The notes under the pieces: model-generated | Told to the model about the DNA's origin: nothing | The model's database searches: none | The model's input: the letters and a program-made list of their open reading frames with translations, nothing else | Assembly (NCBI GenBank): GCA_963678445.1 | Contig: OY782877.1 | Span: 4,836,001-4,900,000, forward strand | From: G963678445 sp963678445 | Lineage (GTDB): Bacteria > Hydrogenedentota > Hydrogenedentia > Hydrogenedentales > G963678445 | Direction: 5' to 3' | Length of the DNA: 64,000 nucleotides | Part shown: positions 9,098-18,229 of the stretch, one piece after another | How positions within the stretch are numbered: position 1 is the first letter of the stretch | Layout of the letters: every line of letters begins with the position of its first letter | Program-made: the position numbers and the translations under genes

Positions 9098-12000
9098 GTG
9101 CTATATGGAGCCATATTTCTTGTCGCCACACTTTCTATGCAGGGTGCTGGAGAAACATTAGCTGTATCGGATATGAGGGTAGAAGCGTTGCGTTGTGAAT
9201 ACGCTCCTACGCCACTTAACGTAGATGTTTCCCATCCCAAACTAAGTTGGCAGCTGCAGGCGCCCGGTCGCAATCGCCGTCAGACAGCATATCAAATCCA
9301 GGCAGCGGGGAATCTGACAAGCCTACTGGAAGAAAATAATCTATTATGGGACACTGGCAAGATCGATACGGCTTCATCGACCCATATCCCCTATAAAGGC
9401 GCCCCTCTTAAAAGCAATCAGAGCGTTTATTGGCGGGTCCGGGTATGGGATGGACAGGGCCTCCCTACCCCCTTCAGTCCCCCGGCCCTGTTTGGCACAG
9501 CTATCCTACAACCTGAGGATTGGCAAGCGCAGTGGATTGGATTTGGGTCTTCTAATGATCCAAAAAATGCGCTCGAATACTACAATTCTGCAACACCTAA
9601 AGAAGACCCCGAACGCAAAACACATCCAGGGTCCATCTTGCTTCGCAAACAATTCGTCGTACAAAAACCAGTACATCGGGCGCGCTGTTTTGCCGCAGGG
9701 CTTGGCTGGTACGAGATGTATATCAATGGTCAGCGGGTAGGAAATCGTCTTCTTGCCCCGACAAAGACCAATTACACAAAAGAGGTTTTATACGACGTCT
9801 ATGATGTAACTTCACTGCTGCATTCAGGAGAATCCGTGGTAGGCATGATGCTGGGTAATGGCTGGTTCAATCCCCAGGAAAATTGGCTGACTTGGCGAAT
9901 GCAGTTTTTTGGCGACAAGCGCGCACGGGTGCAAATCCATATTGAGTACGAAGATGGATCGCAGGACACACTGCTTTCCGATAGCAGTTGGAAAGGCCAT
10001 GAAGGACCTGTTGTACGAAGTTGTGTATATGATGGTGAAAACTATGACGCCACCCGCGAATGCACCGGCTGGACTTTACCAGGATATAATGACAGTGAAT
10101 GGCAACCGGTTTGTCCCGCCACCGCCCCTAAGGGCGCATTACGTGCACAAACTGCACCGCCGATCCAAAAAACGGACACGTTGACACCGGTGGCATGTCA
10201 CCAGCCGGAACCAGGCATCTTGGTCTACGATTTGGGACAGAACATTGCAGGCTGGGCGCGCATTCAAGTTTCGGGTCGCAAAGGCGATAAAGTGCAGCTC
10301 CGGTTTGCAGAAAACCTGACGGCGGATCATCATCTCGATACCATCTCGAATAACAAGGCGCGCCCTGTAGACACCTACATTCTGAAGGGAGAAGGGTCAG
10401 AAATCTATGAACCCCACTTTACCTTTCACGGTTTTCGCTATGTGGAGCTGACCGGTGAACCCAACTTGCCCGCAATCGAAAAAGTGGAAGGCTGCGCCGT
10501 ACATTCGAACTGCACGCCGACCGGCTCCTTTACCTGCGACAATGACGCCTTGAATCGCTTGCACACCTGCATCCATTGGACGCAACGCAACAACATGGTT
10601 GGCTATCCCATGGACTGCCCACAACGCGATGAGCGCCTGGGCTGGATGGGAGACGCCCAGGTAATCGTCGAAGAAGCGCTATACAACTTTGATATGGCCC
10701 TCTTCTACCGCCAATGGCTGCGAGGCATCCATGAGGATCAGATGGACAATGGAGAACTACCCTATATCTCCCCACGCCCCCCTCTAGACCCTAGTAGATC
10801 CGTGGCGTGGAGCGCCGCATATGGCATTGTACTCTGGCAAAACTATCTCTTTTACGGCGATTCCAGTCTAATCGAAATGCACTACCCCACCCTGTGCCGC
10901 TACATCAGCTATCTTGGCGCACAGGCCAAAGACCATATCCTGCCGCCCGACTGCTACAGTGACTGGGCCAGTGCAAATCTGGATGGAAAATCTCCCCTCG
11001 GCTTCCCTGAATCGGTTTCCACCGCCTACTATTACCATATGGCCACACTGGCCTCAAAAATGGCGGGCGTATTGGGAAAACAAGATGAGCAAACCGTTTA
11101 TACAGACCTCTCCAACGAAATCGCCGACGCCTATAACGCACGCTTTTTCAATACCGACGCCGGTTTCTACGAAAACGGCACCGAATGTACACAGGCTATC
11201 CCCTTACAGTTCGGCCTTGTGCCCAAAAAACATCAAAACGCGGTGCTGACGCAACTGCTTGCCGCCCTGATGAAAAAAAACAAGGGCCGCGTAACCACAG
11301 GCATCTTGGGAACCAAGGCCATCGTCAACGTACTGGAAGCCGCCGAACACAATGCTACCCTCTATTTCCTGGCGACCCAACCGGAATACCCCGGCTGGCA
11401 AGCCCTGATAAAAAATCGCACAACCTTATCCGAACATTGGGACCAGTCCATCTCCAACGATCACATTATGTTCGGCTCCATCGATCCCTGGTTCTACAGC
11501 GCCCTCGGCGGAATTCGCCCTATAGAAACCGCACCCGGCTTTGCCGCCTTCGAGATACGCCCCTTCTGCACACCTGCCTTAAGCCACACCAAAACCGCAT
11601 TGAAAACCATACGCGGCGAGATCAAAACCCACTGGCGACTACAAGAAAATGACCTGCACCTGGAAGTCCACATCCCCGTCAACACCCAGGCCATGCTCAC
11701 CCTGCCCGCTGTCGATGCAGCCCACGTACTCGAAAGCGGCGCCCTCCTGACAGAACACACCGACATGCGACTCGTCGCATCCGAAGCCGGTCGTATTTCT
11801 CTTCAGCTCGGTTCTGGCGCATACCATTTCATCTCCACACAGGCACGCGCTCTTCTACCTCTTCCCTTTACAGCCCCCCCCAAGCTAAGCCCGTATAAAT
11901 CACTGTACTTTTCCAACGAAGACGCTACCGTAAAATTGACCAGCACCACCCCCGCAGCACAAATCCACTACACGCTGGATGCGACAGAGCCAACCCGAAA

Positions 12001-12553
12001 CAGCCCCACCTATCGCGACCCCATTCCCATAACCAGGCCCGTCCTGTTACGCGCCAAAGCCTTTTGCGATGGATACCAGCCGAGTGTGACCAACGACTAT
12101 CCCCTATCCTATGTTGATCCAGACCAAAACGGTTTAGCCTGCCAGCGCTACCACGGCCGCTGCTCAGCGCTGCCCGATTTCACCACCTTAACCCCCGTAG
12201 AAACCATAACCACCTACCAAGTGGGATTTGAAGGCATGTCCCTCCCCCGCGAAGATTTTGCCCTCACCTTCGACGGCTTCCTGGAAATCACAGAACCCGG
12301 CGAATACACCTTCTACACCCTTTCAAACGACGGAAGCCAATTGTTCATCAACGATACATTAATCGTCGACAACGACCAGGAACACGGTATCTTGGAAAAA
12401 AGTGGAACTATCCAACTATCCCCCGGAAAACACCCCATTCGCATCACCTACTTCCAAAGCGGCGGAGGCTGCTTCCTGAAAGTAGCTTACGAAGGTCCCC
12501 ACACGCCACGCCAAGCCCTCCCCGCACACCGCTTATACCAAAGCAAGGAGTGA
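9098..12553 (+). CDS. Secreted alpha-L-rhamnosidase (GH78) with PA14 domain
   Basis: A 1151-residue exported glycoside hydrolase. The GTG at 9098 is chosen because GGAGG lies seven bases upstream and it gives a clean signal peptide (VLYGAIFLVATLSMQGAG). N-terminal beta domains (about 25-440) precede the (alpha/alpha)6 barrel with the GH78 signature DCPQRDERLGWMGD at residues 506-519 (Asp506, Glu511, Asp518) and LSEHWD with the candidate general base Glu779. C-terminal additions are a chitobiase-type beta domain (about 930-1000) and a PA14-like domain (about 1050-1145), both probably carbohydrate-binding. It should release terminal L-rhamnose from plant or bacterial polysaccharide. It begins 26 bases after dnaE with no terminator between, an odd partner for a replication gene. 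Confidence 0.9.
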   Translation: MLYGAIFLVATLSMQGAGETLAVSDMRVEALRCEYAPTPLNVDVSHPKLSWQLQAPGRNRRQTAYQIQAAGNLTSLLEENNLLWDTGKIDTASSTHIPYKGAPLKSNQSVYWRVRVWDGQGLPTPFSPPALFGTAILQPEDWQAQWIGFGSSNDPKNALEYYNSATPKEDPERKTHPGSILLRKQFVVQKPVHRARCFAAGLGWYEMYINGQRVGNRLLAPTKTNYTKEVLYDVYDVTSLLHSGESVVGMMLGNGWFNPQENWLTWRMQFFGDKRARVQIHIEYEDGSQDTLLSDSSWKGHEGPVVRSCVYDGENYDATRECTGWTLPGYNDSEWQPVCPATAPKGALRAQTAPPIQKTDTLTPVACHQPEPGILVYDLGQNIAGWARIQVSGRKGDKVQLRFAENLTADHHLDTISNNKARPVDTYILKGEGSEIYEPHFTFHGFRYVELTGEPNLPAIEKVEGCAVHSNCTPTGSFTCDNDALNRLHTCIHWTQRNNMVGYPMDCPQRDERLGWMGDAQVIVEEALYNFDMALFYRQWLRGIHEDQMDNGELPYISPRPPLDPSRSVAWSAAYGIVLWQNYLFYGDSSLIEMHYPTLCRYISYLGAQAKDHILPPDCYSDWASANLDGKSPLGFPESVSTAYYYHMATLASKMAGVLGKQDEQTVYTDLSNEIADAYNARFFNTDAGFYENGTECTQAIPLQFGLVPKKHQNAVLTQLLAALMKKNKGRVTTGILGTKAIVNVLEAAEHNATLYFLATQPEYPGWQALIKNRTTLSEHWDQSISNDHIMFGSIDPWFYSALGGIRPIETAPGFAAFEIRPFCTPALSHTKTALKTIRGEIKTHWRLQENDLHLEVHIPVNTQAMLTLPAVDAAHVLESGALLTEHTDMRLVASEAGRISLQLGSGAYHFISTQARALLPLPFTAPPKLSPYKSLYFSNEDATVKLTSTTPAAQIHYTLDATEPTRNSPTYRDPIPITRPVLLRAKAFCDGYQPSVTNDYPLSYVDPDQNGLACQRYHGRCSALPDFTTLTPVETITTYQVGFEGMSLPREDFALTFDGFLEITEPGEYTFYTLSNDGSQLFINDTLIVDNDQEHGILEKSGTIQLSPGKHPIRITYFQSGGGCFLKVAYEGPHTPRQALPAHRLYQSKE

Positions 12554-12621
12554 AGTGAAAATCTTTTGAGCAAAAAAACTGCACCTGTAGTATAGGTTTA
12601 GAAACAAGATAGTTATTGCCC

Positions 12622-12662
12622 ATGCTTCGCCAATAAACAGTAACATTGGCGAAGCATTTTTC
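12622..12662 (+). terminator. Rho-independent terminator after the rhamnosidase gene
   Basis: A perfect 13-bp stem (ATGCTTCGCCAAT at 12622-12634, ATTGGCGAAGCAT at 12645-12657) with a 10-base loop is followed by TTTTTCTT. It ends the pncC-dnaE-rhamnosidase unit and rules out a start for the next gene inside this hairpin. Confidence 0.9.
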
Positions 12663-12735
12663 TTACAGAAACGAAACCATACAGATAATTAGGGTATTAC
12701 TTGCTGCAGGGATATTTTTGGGGAGAGGTTTCATA

Positions 12736-14037
12736 GTGCAAAAAAATATGCGTAAATATAGCATTGCAGCGCTATTTTTAGCAGGTATTTTCTTTGTGTT
12801 GCTGATAGTTCTAGGGGCTGTATTCTGTTCATGGAAAACGCCAGAACCAGTACCGAAAAATCTGGTCTATGTCTGGCAGCAGCACTGGTCGCCTGCTGTG
12901 ATCGAGAGTGTTACGACTGCTGGAAAAATAATTGATGGCTTTATGGTACTGGGAGCCGAGTTTGTTGTAGAGGATGGTCTACTTCGTTGCCGCAGGCCAA
13001 ATATCGATTGGGCTCTGCTTGCCGATACAAGGCGTCCGGTTGAGCTTGTCGTTCGAGCGCATGTACTCCCAAAAATCGAAACAATCAATGGACGGAAAAA
13101 TGCCGCTGATGCGCTTTTAAATGTAGTCCGTAAGCTTCGCAAAAAAATAGACGACGACCTCTTTTCAGGCCTGCAAATCGATTTCGACTGTCCTACAGAA
13201 GACCTCGTGCACTACTCCACGCTTCTTAAACTGCTTCACGAAAAAATGCCCGATGTAGCGTTGTCTATCACGACGCTTCCCACTTGGTTGCATCAAAAAC
13301 AGGATTTCAGGGAACTCGTAAAGGATTTAGACCATTACATACTGCAGGTTCATAGCTTCAGTAGGCCAAGGGATATTGATGATACTGTTACTCTTTGCAA
13401 TTCTTCTCTTGTTCCTGGTTGGGTAAAGGAAGCAACCGCTTTTGGATGCCCGTTTTATGTCGCCCTGCCTACGTATGGATATCGAATGCACTTTGATATA
13501 AACGGTGCATTCACGGGGATAACGGCAGAAGGTATAGATGCAACGTACGAAGGAGATAGTACGAGAGAGATTTTGACCGATCCAGTTGTCATGGCCAAGC
13601 TCGTAGCTGCATTAAAAACTTCTTCTTTGCGGCATTGTCGTGGCTTTGTTTGGTTTCGCTTACCTGTGCAAGGAGATCGACTCAACTGGTCCTGGCAGAC
13701 CCTTGTATCAGTAATGAACGGCGAAGCTCCGCACTCTGATGTGCGAATGGAACTCCGTAAACCGCAGCCTGGTCTCTACGAAATCTGGCTGGTCAACCAT
13801 GGAGCGCACCATCCTACCAAGGAAAGCTGTATTACGCTGGATTGGCAGAATACCGGTTTACAAGCATGTGATGTTGTCGGAGGCTTTAAGAGCGAATTTA
13901 AACACGAGGGTTTGGGCTGTAAACTTATTGGCATAGCCCCTCATCCGGGAGAAGAAAAGGCCGTTGCATGGTTTCGTTTTTCCGAACCCCTCGATAAAAA
14001 AGAAGACGTTATCGTCCACGCGGAGGTGTCCCCTTGA
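12736..14037 (+). CDS. DUF3142-like glycosidase-fold protein, membrane-anchored
   Basis: A 433-residue protein with an N-terminal hydrophobic segment (about 8-35), so exported or inner-membrane anchored. The core starts with NLVYVWQQHWSP and contains GLQIDFDCP, LSITTLPTWL and FYVALPTYGYR, the pattern of DUF3142, a family with a TIM-barrel look and acidic residues at strand ends. The substrate is unknown. GTG at 12736 is preferred because GGGGAGAGG lies upstream; ATG at 12748 is the alternative. The next gene starts inside its stop codon with a strong ribosome-binding site, so the two are translationally coupled and probably work together. Confidence 0.7.
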   Translation: MQKNMRKYSIAALFLAGIFFVLLIVLGAVFCSWKTPEPVPKNLVYVWQQHWSPAVIESVTTAGKIIDGFMVLGAEFVVEDGLLRCRRPNIDWALLADTRRPVELVVRAHVLPKIETINGRKNAADALLNVVRKLRKKIDDDLFSGLQIDFDCPTEDLVHYSTLLKLLHEKMPDVALSITTLPTWLHQKQDFRELVKDLDHYILQVHSFSRPRDIDDTVTLCNSSLVPGWVKEATAFGCPFYVALPTYGYRMHFDINGAFTGITAEGIDATYEGDSTREILTDPVVMAKLVAALKTSSLRHCRGFVWFRLPVQGDRLNWSWQTLVSVMNGEAPHSDVRMELRKPQPGLYEIWLVNHGAHHPTKESCITLDWQNTGLQACDVVGGFKSEFKHEGLGCKLIGIAPHPGEEKAVAWFRFSEPLDKKEDVIVHAEVSP

Positions 14038-16271
14038 AGTGTGATGTTCTGAATTCCAAAAGCGACTATAAAAAACGAAACCTTATGGTGAGCAGGGATG
14101 GGAAAAAGCGCATGTTTTTGACTGTTTTACTATCTTTGCTTATCTCGCTCACATCGCTTTCGAAAAGCCACGCTTGCACCATTCAGAGCTTTAGTTACTT
14201 TGCCCACGGTGGGTATTCCGTAGAGAGGATGCCGCTAGCATCCTTCAGCATAGAGTGTCACCGAATTCTTGGATTTCCTCTTGAGCCCTATAAGAAGAAA
14301 AAGACTCGTTCCGAGTTGTATCGCTATAGCGTTAAGGCAGACTTGGAAACATTTGAAAAAGCAATCGCAGAACGCCCCGATGCAGAAGCCCAAATTACCC
14401 GTTATACTGCTTTTAGAAAAGAACTTCTGAACTACGCGCTACAGGAATTAAATTCATCTACCCCTCACCCTTTTGATACAACACCTTTTGAGGAAACACT
14501 CTCGGAGTTACCTGCTGAATTTGAAAGATATGCACGCGGCGCAATCGCCTATCACCAGAAAGATTGGGACGCTGCCATTGCCCATTTCGAATCCCTCCTC
14601 GATCTTCCGCCAACGGAACGCGCAAACCGAAGTGTATGGGCCGCATATATGCTGGGAAAAAGCTGGAGCAATCTCGGAGACGTAAAAGCCATTCCCTATT
14701 TTGAACAAACCCGCGAACTTGTTCAGCAAGGTTTTGAGGACCCCTTAGACCTGGCCGATGCCAGCCTGGGTTGGCAGGCCAGAGTAGAAATGCAGGAAGG
14801 TGACTACGTTACCGCTATTCATCGTTACGCCCAAAAAGGCCGTAGCGAAATAGTTTCTTTATCCTGGCTTTGTAAGAAGGCATTATCCAAAAACCCAGTC
14901 GATCCTGCCTTGGTGCAAGATCCCTTATCACGACAACTCCTGACTTCCTGGCTCGTTTCTTATCCATACCCGCGACACAGGGAAAAACATTGGGGTGCAG
15001 CACTTTCAGCAGCGCAGTTCGACGGCGTTGTTGAAGAGGCAGATCGGCTTGCATGGTTCAGCTATAACTGTGGGGACTGGGAAAAAGCAAAACAATGGTT
15101 GGAGTATAGTCCACAAGAAACGCAAATCACCCAGTGGGTGCGTTCAAAATTATTATTGAGAGAGGGAAAACTCGCAGAAGCAACGGCGCTTTTGGAAAAA
15201 ATGACAGAGTCGTTTCCGCAAACTTGGCGGAAAAACACATACTTTAAGCGAGTGACCCCCTGGCTTTCCGAAGGCAGTCTTGTGCTGGGTAGTGTGCAAC
15301 CGGACTCATTGTTATTCTATATAAATAATTACGTTTACGATGAAATCGCGATGCTTGAACTAGAACAGGGGAACTACGAGGCTTCCGTGCTCAGATTTCT
15401 GCAGGCCTATAATCTGGAAGATGCGACCTTTTTATTAGAGCGCGTACTAACTCCGAAAGAATTTCAGGATTTCCTTGAAAAAGAATCAGAAAACCCTATC
15501 GTAACTTCATATTGTTATTACTATAATTGGGAGTGTCACGATGTGCAACCCTTCTTAAAGGATCTATTAGCACGTCGTTGGGCACGCATGGGAGAATGGG
15601 AAAAAGCGGTTTCCTACTACTGCAAGGAAAAGCAAAAGAATGGCTATAATGGCTGTTTTTTAGATTCGGCGAATAGGGTAAAAAAACACCTTGCGGCGAC
15701 AAAGGACATGGAGCTTCCTGCTCATGAACGTGCCCAGCACTTTTTCGAGGTGGGTCAGATTATCCAAAATAATGGAAAAGGCCTACTCGCCCCTGAGATA
15801 CTTCCCAGCCTGTCTCCTGTAGCCTTAAGCCATACCCCGCCAGACTTAAAAGGACGCCTTGCAGAAAGCATGAAGTCCTACCCGTTCAAGAAATATTTTT
15901 CTTTTATTGCCGCAGACTTCATGTGGAAAGCAGCGGAGTTACTTCCTGATAATGACCCACTTACGGCAAAGGCGTTGTTTTATGGGGGGAGTTACATAAA
16001 ACATAAGTACCCAAAAGAGGCTGACCGATTCTACAAAGCCCTTGTACGCAGAAATCCTAACCTCCAGATCGGACAAGAGGCTGATAAACTGCGTTGGTTC
16101 CCAAAAAGATTTACCGATCGAGTACTCTACCACCCCTATCCCAAGCGAGATGAACCTTGGTATGGACGTAAACTCTATCTGGCTATTGCTGCAGTACCTA
16201 CTGCGGCTCTCATGCTGCCAAGTGGATTCTTAATATGGCTAAGGCAGAAAAGAAAAACAGCACTCTCTTGA
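14034..16271 (+). CDS. Secreted TPR-like protein, partner of the DUF3142 protein
   Basis: A 745-residue protein made of degenerate tetratricopeptide-like helices (AYHQKDWDAAIAHFESLLDL, NYEASVLRFLQAYNL, ADRFYKALVRRNPNLQIG). A hydrophobic segment at about 28-45 ends in SKSHACT and looks like a signal peptide. A C-terminal membrane helix (AVPTAALMLPSGFLIWL) is followed by a basic tail. TTG at 14034 is favoured because GGAGG lies seven bases upstream and the codon overlaps the previous stop (TTGA); ATG at 14085 or 14112 would give a shorter leader. It probably sits on the outer face of the inner membrane and scaffolds the DUF3142 protein or its substrate (inference). It ends 14 bases from the convergent receptor gene. 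Confidence 0.7.
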   Translation: MKCDVLNSKSDYKKRNLMVSRDGKKRMFLTVLLSLLISLTSLSKSHACTIQSFSYFAHGGYSVERMPLASFSIECHRILGFPLEPYKKKKTRSELYRYSVKADLETFEKAIAERPDAEAQITRYTAFRKELLNYALQELNSSTPHPFDTTPFEETLSELPAEFERYARGAIAYHQKDWDAAIAHFESLLDLPPTERANRSVWAAYMLGKSWSNLGDVKAIPYFEQTRELVQQGFEDPLDLADASLGWQARVEMQEGDYVTAIHRYAQKGRSEIVSLSWLCKKALSKNPVDPALVQDPLSRQLLTSWLVSYPYPRHREKHWGAALSAAQFDGVVEEADRLAWFSYNCGDWEKAKQWLEYSPQETQITQWVRSKLLLREGKLAEATALLEKMTESFPQTWRKNTYFKRVTPWLSEGSLVLGSVQPDSLLFYINNYVYDEIAMLELEQGNYEASVLRFLQAYNLEDATFLLERVLTPKEFQDFLEKESENPIVTSYCYYYNWECHDVQPFLKDLLARRWARMGEWEKAVSYYCKEKQKNGYNGCFLDSANRVKKHLAATKDMELPAHERAQHFFEVGQIIQNNGKGLLAPEILPSLSPVALSHTPPDLKGRLAESMKSYPFKKYFSFIAADFMWKAAELLPDNDPLTAKALFYGGSYIKHKYPKEADRFYKALVRRNPNLQIGQEADKLRWFPKRFTDRVLYHPYPKRDEPWYGRKLYLAIAAVPTAALMLPSGFLIWLRQKRKTALS

Positions 16272-16285
16272 GATGGTTCCCGCCC

Positions 16286-17809
16286 CTAGGAAGAAGTCTT
16301 GTTCTTTTTGGATGAGATGCAGCGTGCTAAAACTTCCGGTGCGTACTCGGGGTAGAGTGCTTCGAGGCAGGAGGGGCACAGGCTGTGACTGAAGTCGACC
16401 TCGGTGTGTTGTTCAAGATAGGTTTCCAATTCTTCCCAATATCCACGGTCATCTCGTATCTTTTTGCAATGACTACAAATGGGAAGTAAACCATGCAGGG
16501 TCTTCACTTCATCAAGCGCTTGACGCAAATCTGCTGTACGCACTGTAACGGCTTGTTCCAGACGTTTCTTCGCATGCTCTTCCCGCACCCTTAACCGATT
16601 AAAGAGGGGGAAACACCAAAGGATACCCGCAATAACAAAGGAAAGATCGAGCGCGTATTCCATAAGGTAACTCTGGTTTACAACGCCAGCCCCCATAAGC
16701 GCCAAGAGCACCCCTGTAAAAACGACAATGCTCCATGTAATCAGGTAAGAGCGGGCGAGCAGGTAGCCATTGCGCAGCGCCAGAAGGCCGGCAATATAAC
16801 AGGAGATGGGTGCAATAACCCCCAAGGCATGCGCCAAGTAGTATTTAATGGGAAAATCGGTTAGCCCTAGAAAGGCTGTACAAAAGGAGAGCAGGATAAG
16901 TGTATTGAGATAAAGATAAACTGGTGGCACCGTCTCCCGAATCTTGAGTATGGACTTGGAAAAGATGAGGACTTCGCATAAAAGCAGCATAGAGAAAAAA
17001 GTAACCGCGTGATCGGTAAACCAAGGTGTGTTCGGCCACCAATAGATTGGGCCGGTTCCATTGCGCGCCATTGAAAAGAGGATAAAGAGTAATGACATGA
17101 CCGCATGGTGAAGATAGACACGTTCGCGAAGCACCAACCAAATACACAGACTATACAGTGCTATTGCCAATAAGGCGCCAGCAAGCGCGAAGACACGGAT
17201 CATCCGCCGATGTATGTGCGCTTGAAAGGCCGATGGTTGCCATAGGCATACCTTAAAAAACAACGCACCGGAATGTTGTACGCGAATATAATACGTCTGT
17301 TCGCTCCCCTGCGTAGGGGTAATGGAAAAGGCAGGATGCGCAAAGAGAAACTCTCTATTTGCTTTTGGAAAGGAAGCTCCGGTTTGTAGACGAGAATGAA
17401 TGCCTGTGGCGCTTACGTCAAAAAACTGGGCACTGCCCAAACGGGGGTTTTCCAATTCCAATACCCAATTGGAAATATCCGAGGTATTTTCCACACGGAT
17501 ACGTAACCAGATCGGTCGCGGTTCTATACCCAGGTTAAAGGTGGCGTGGGTATAGGGGTGAAAACGGTGCTGGCATGGTGGCCGTAGAATATCCTCGATA
17601 CGACGAGTTCCTAAATCATCGACAAAAAAAGATATATTAGAGGATACGTTGAGGCGGTCCAGAGTAGCATCTAAAAAAATCGGCGACTGTTCAACTGCCA
17701 GAAGCCGTCCACAATAAAAGCAGATACAGCCCAGCAGCACCGCAGTATAAATCCAATTGGGCCACCCCATCCATTGGACGTTATGTTTTATTCCTGTGAG
17801 CCAACGCAT
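16286..17809 (-). CDS. 7TMR-DISM receptor with C-terminal zinc-binding-like domain
   Basis: A 507-residue membrane receptor. After a membrane segment (about 19-38) there is a periplasmic beta-rich sensor (about 45-175) resembling 7TMR-DISM extracellular domains that bind carbohydrates or lipids. About seven membrane helices follow (190-390), then a coiled coil (about 400-440). The end is LLPICSHCKKIRDDRGYW and LCPSCLEALYPEY, a Cys-pair module often found at the ends of bacterial sensor proteins. No kinase, GGDEF or phosphatase domain is present, so it must signal through a partner or be a shortened sensor. ATG at 17809 follows GGGGTAG. Confidence 0.78.
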   Translation of the reverse strand: MRWLTGIKHNVQWMGWPNWIYTAVLLGCICFYCGRLLAVEQSPIFLDATLDRLNVSSNISFFVDDLGTRRIEDILRPPCQHRFHPYTHATFNLGIEPRPIWLRIRVENTSDISNWVLELENPRLGSAQFFDVSATGIHSRLQTGASFPKANREFLFAHPAFSITPTQGSEQTYYIRVQHSGALFFKVCLWQPSAFQAHIHRRMIRVFALAGALLAIALYSLCIWLVLRERVYLHHAVMSLLFILFSMARNGTGPIYWWPNTPWFTDHAVTFFSMLLLCEVLIFSKSILKIRETVPPVYLYLNTLILLSFCTAFLGLTDFPIKYYLAHALGVIAPISCYIAGLLALRNGYLLARSYLITWSIVVFTGVLLALMGAGVVNQSYLMEYALDLSFVIAGILWCFPLFNRLRVREEHAKKRLEQAVTVRTADLRQALDEVKTLHGLLPICSHCKKIRDDRGYWEELETYLEQHTEVDFSHSLCPSCLEALYPEYAPEVLARCISSKKNKTSS

Positions 17810-18229
17810 TTTCTACCCCAATGCACCTCAGCATACAACAGTGCCCCCTGGCACTTGGTCTAAGAACCCCAGGGAAGAATGCGAAAACTCCCATCCCCCA
17901 GATAACTACTTACTTTTTGTCTTTGATTCAGAGCAGGAAGGATTCTTTGTTTCTTATTTTTCTTTCATTACGCCACTAGCGCAAATTACAGGAAAGGCCA
18001 CTATCATAAACCATTAATTCTGCGAAGTTTAAGTGTAACACAGCAATGTATAAGGTGCAAGCACCGATATATTTTAACACTTTTCAACTCAGACTATTCC
18101 AACATCGGAAATACTATGGAAAATGTTTCCGTAAACTCTAGAATTTTAAAAGCCTTATTGAAAAAACGGGGAGCAGTTTTCCTGATGACGCATTGCTACT
18201 CGTTTACGCATCCTTTAAATAAAAACTCC
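17810..18229. other. 420-base intergenic region, no gene recognised
   Basis: Both neighbours are on the minus strand: the receptor starts at 17809 and the nuclease ends at 18230. The short frames here have no ribosome-binding sites and no recognisable protein features. It should hold the receptor promoter. I see no clear hairpin terminator for the nuclease gene. Confidence 0.5.

Noticed and set aside
12646..12735. Longer N-terminus of the DUF3142-like protein
   Set aside because: It starts inside the right arm of the terminator at 12622-12662.
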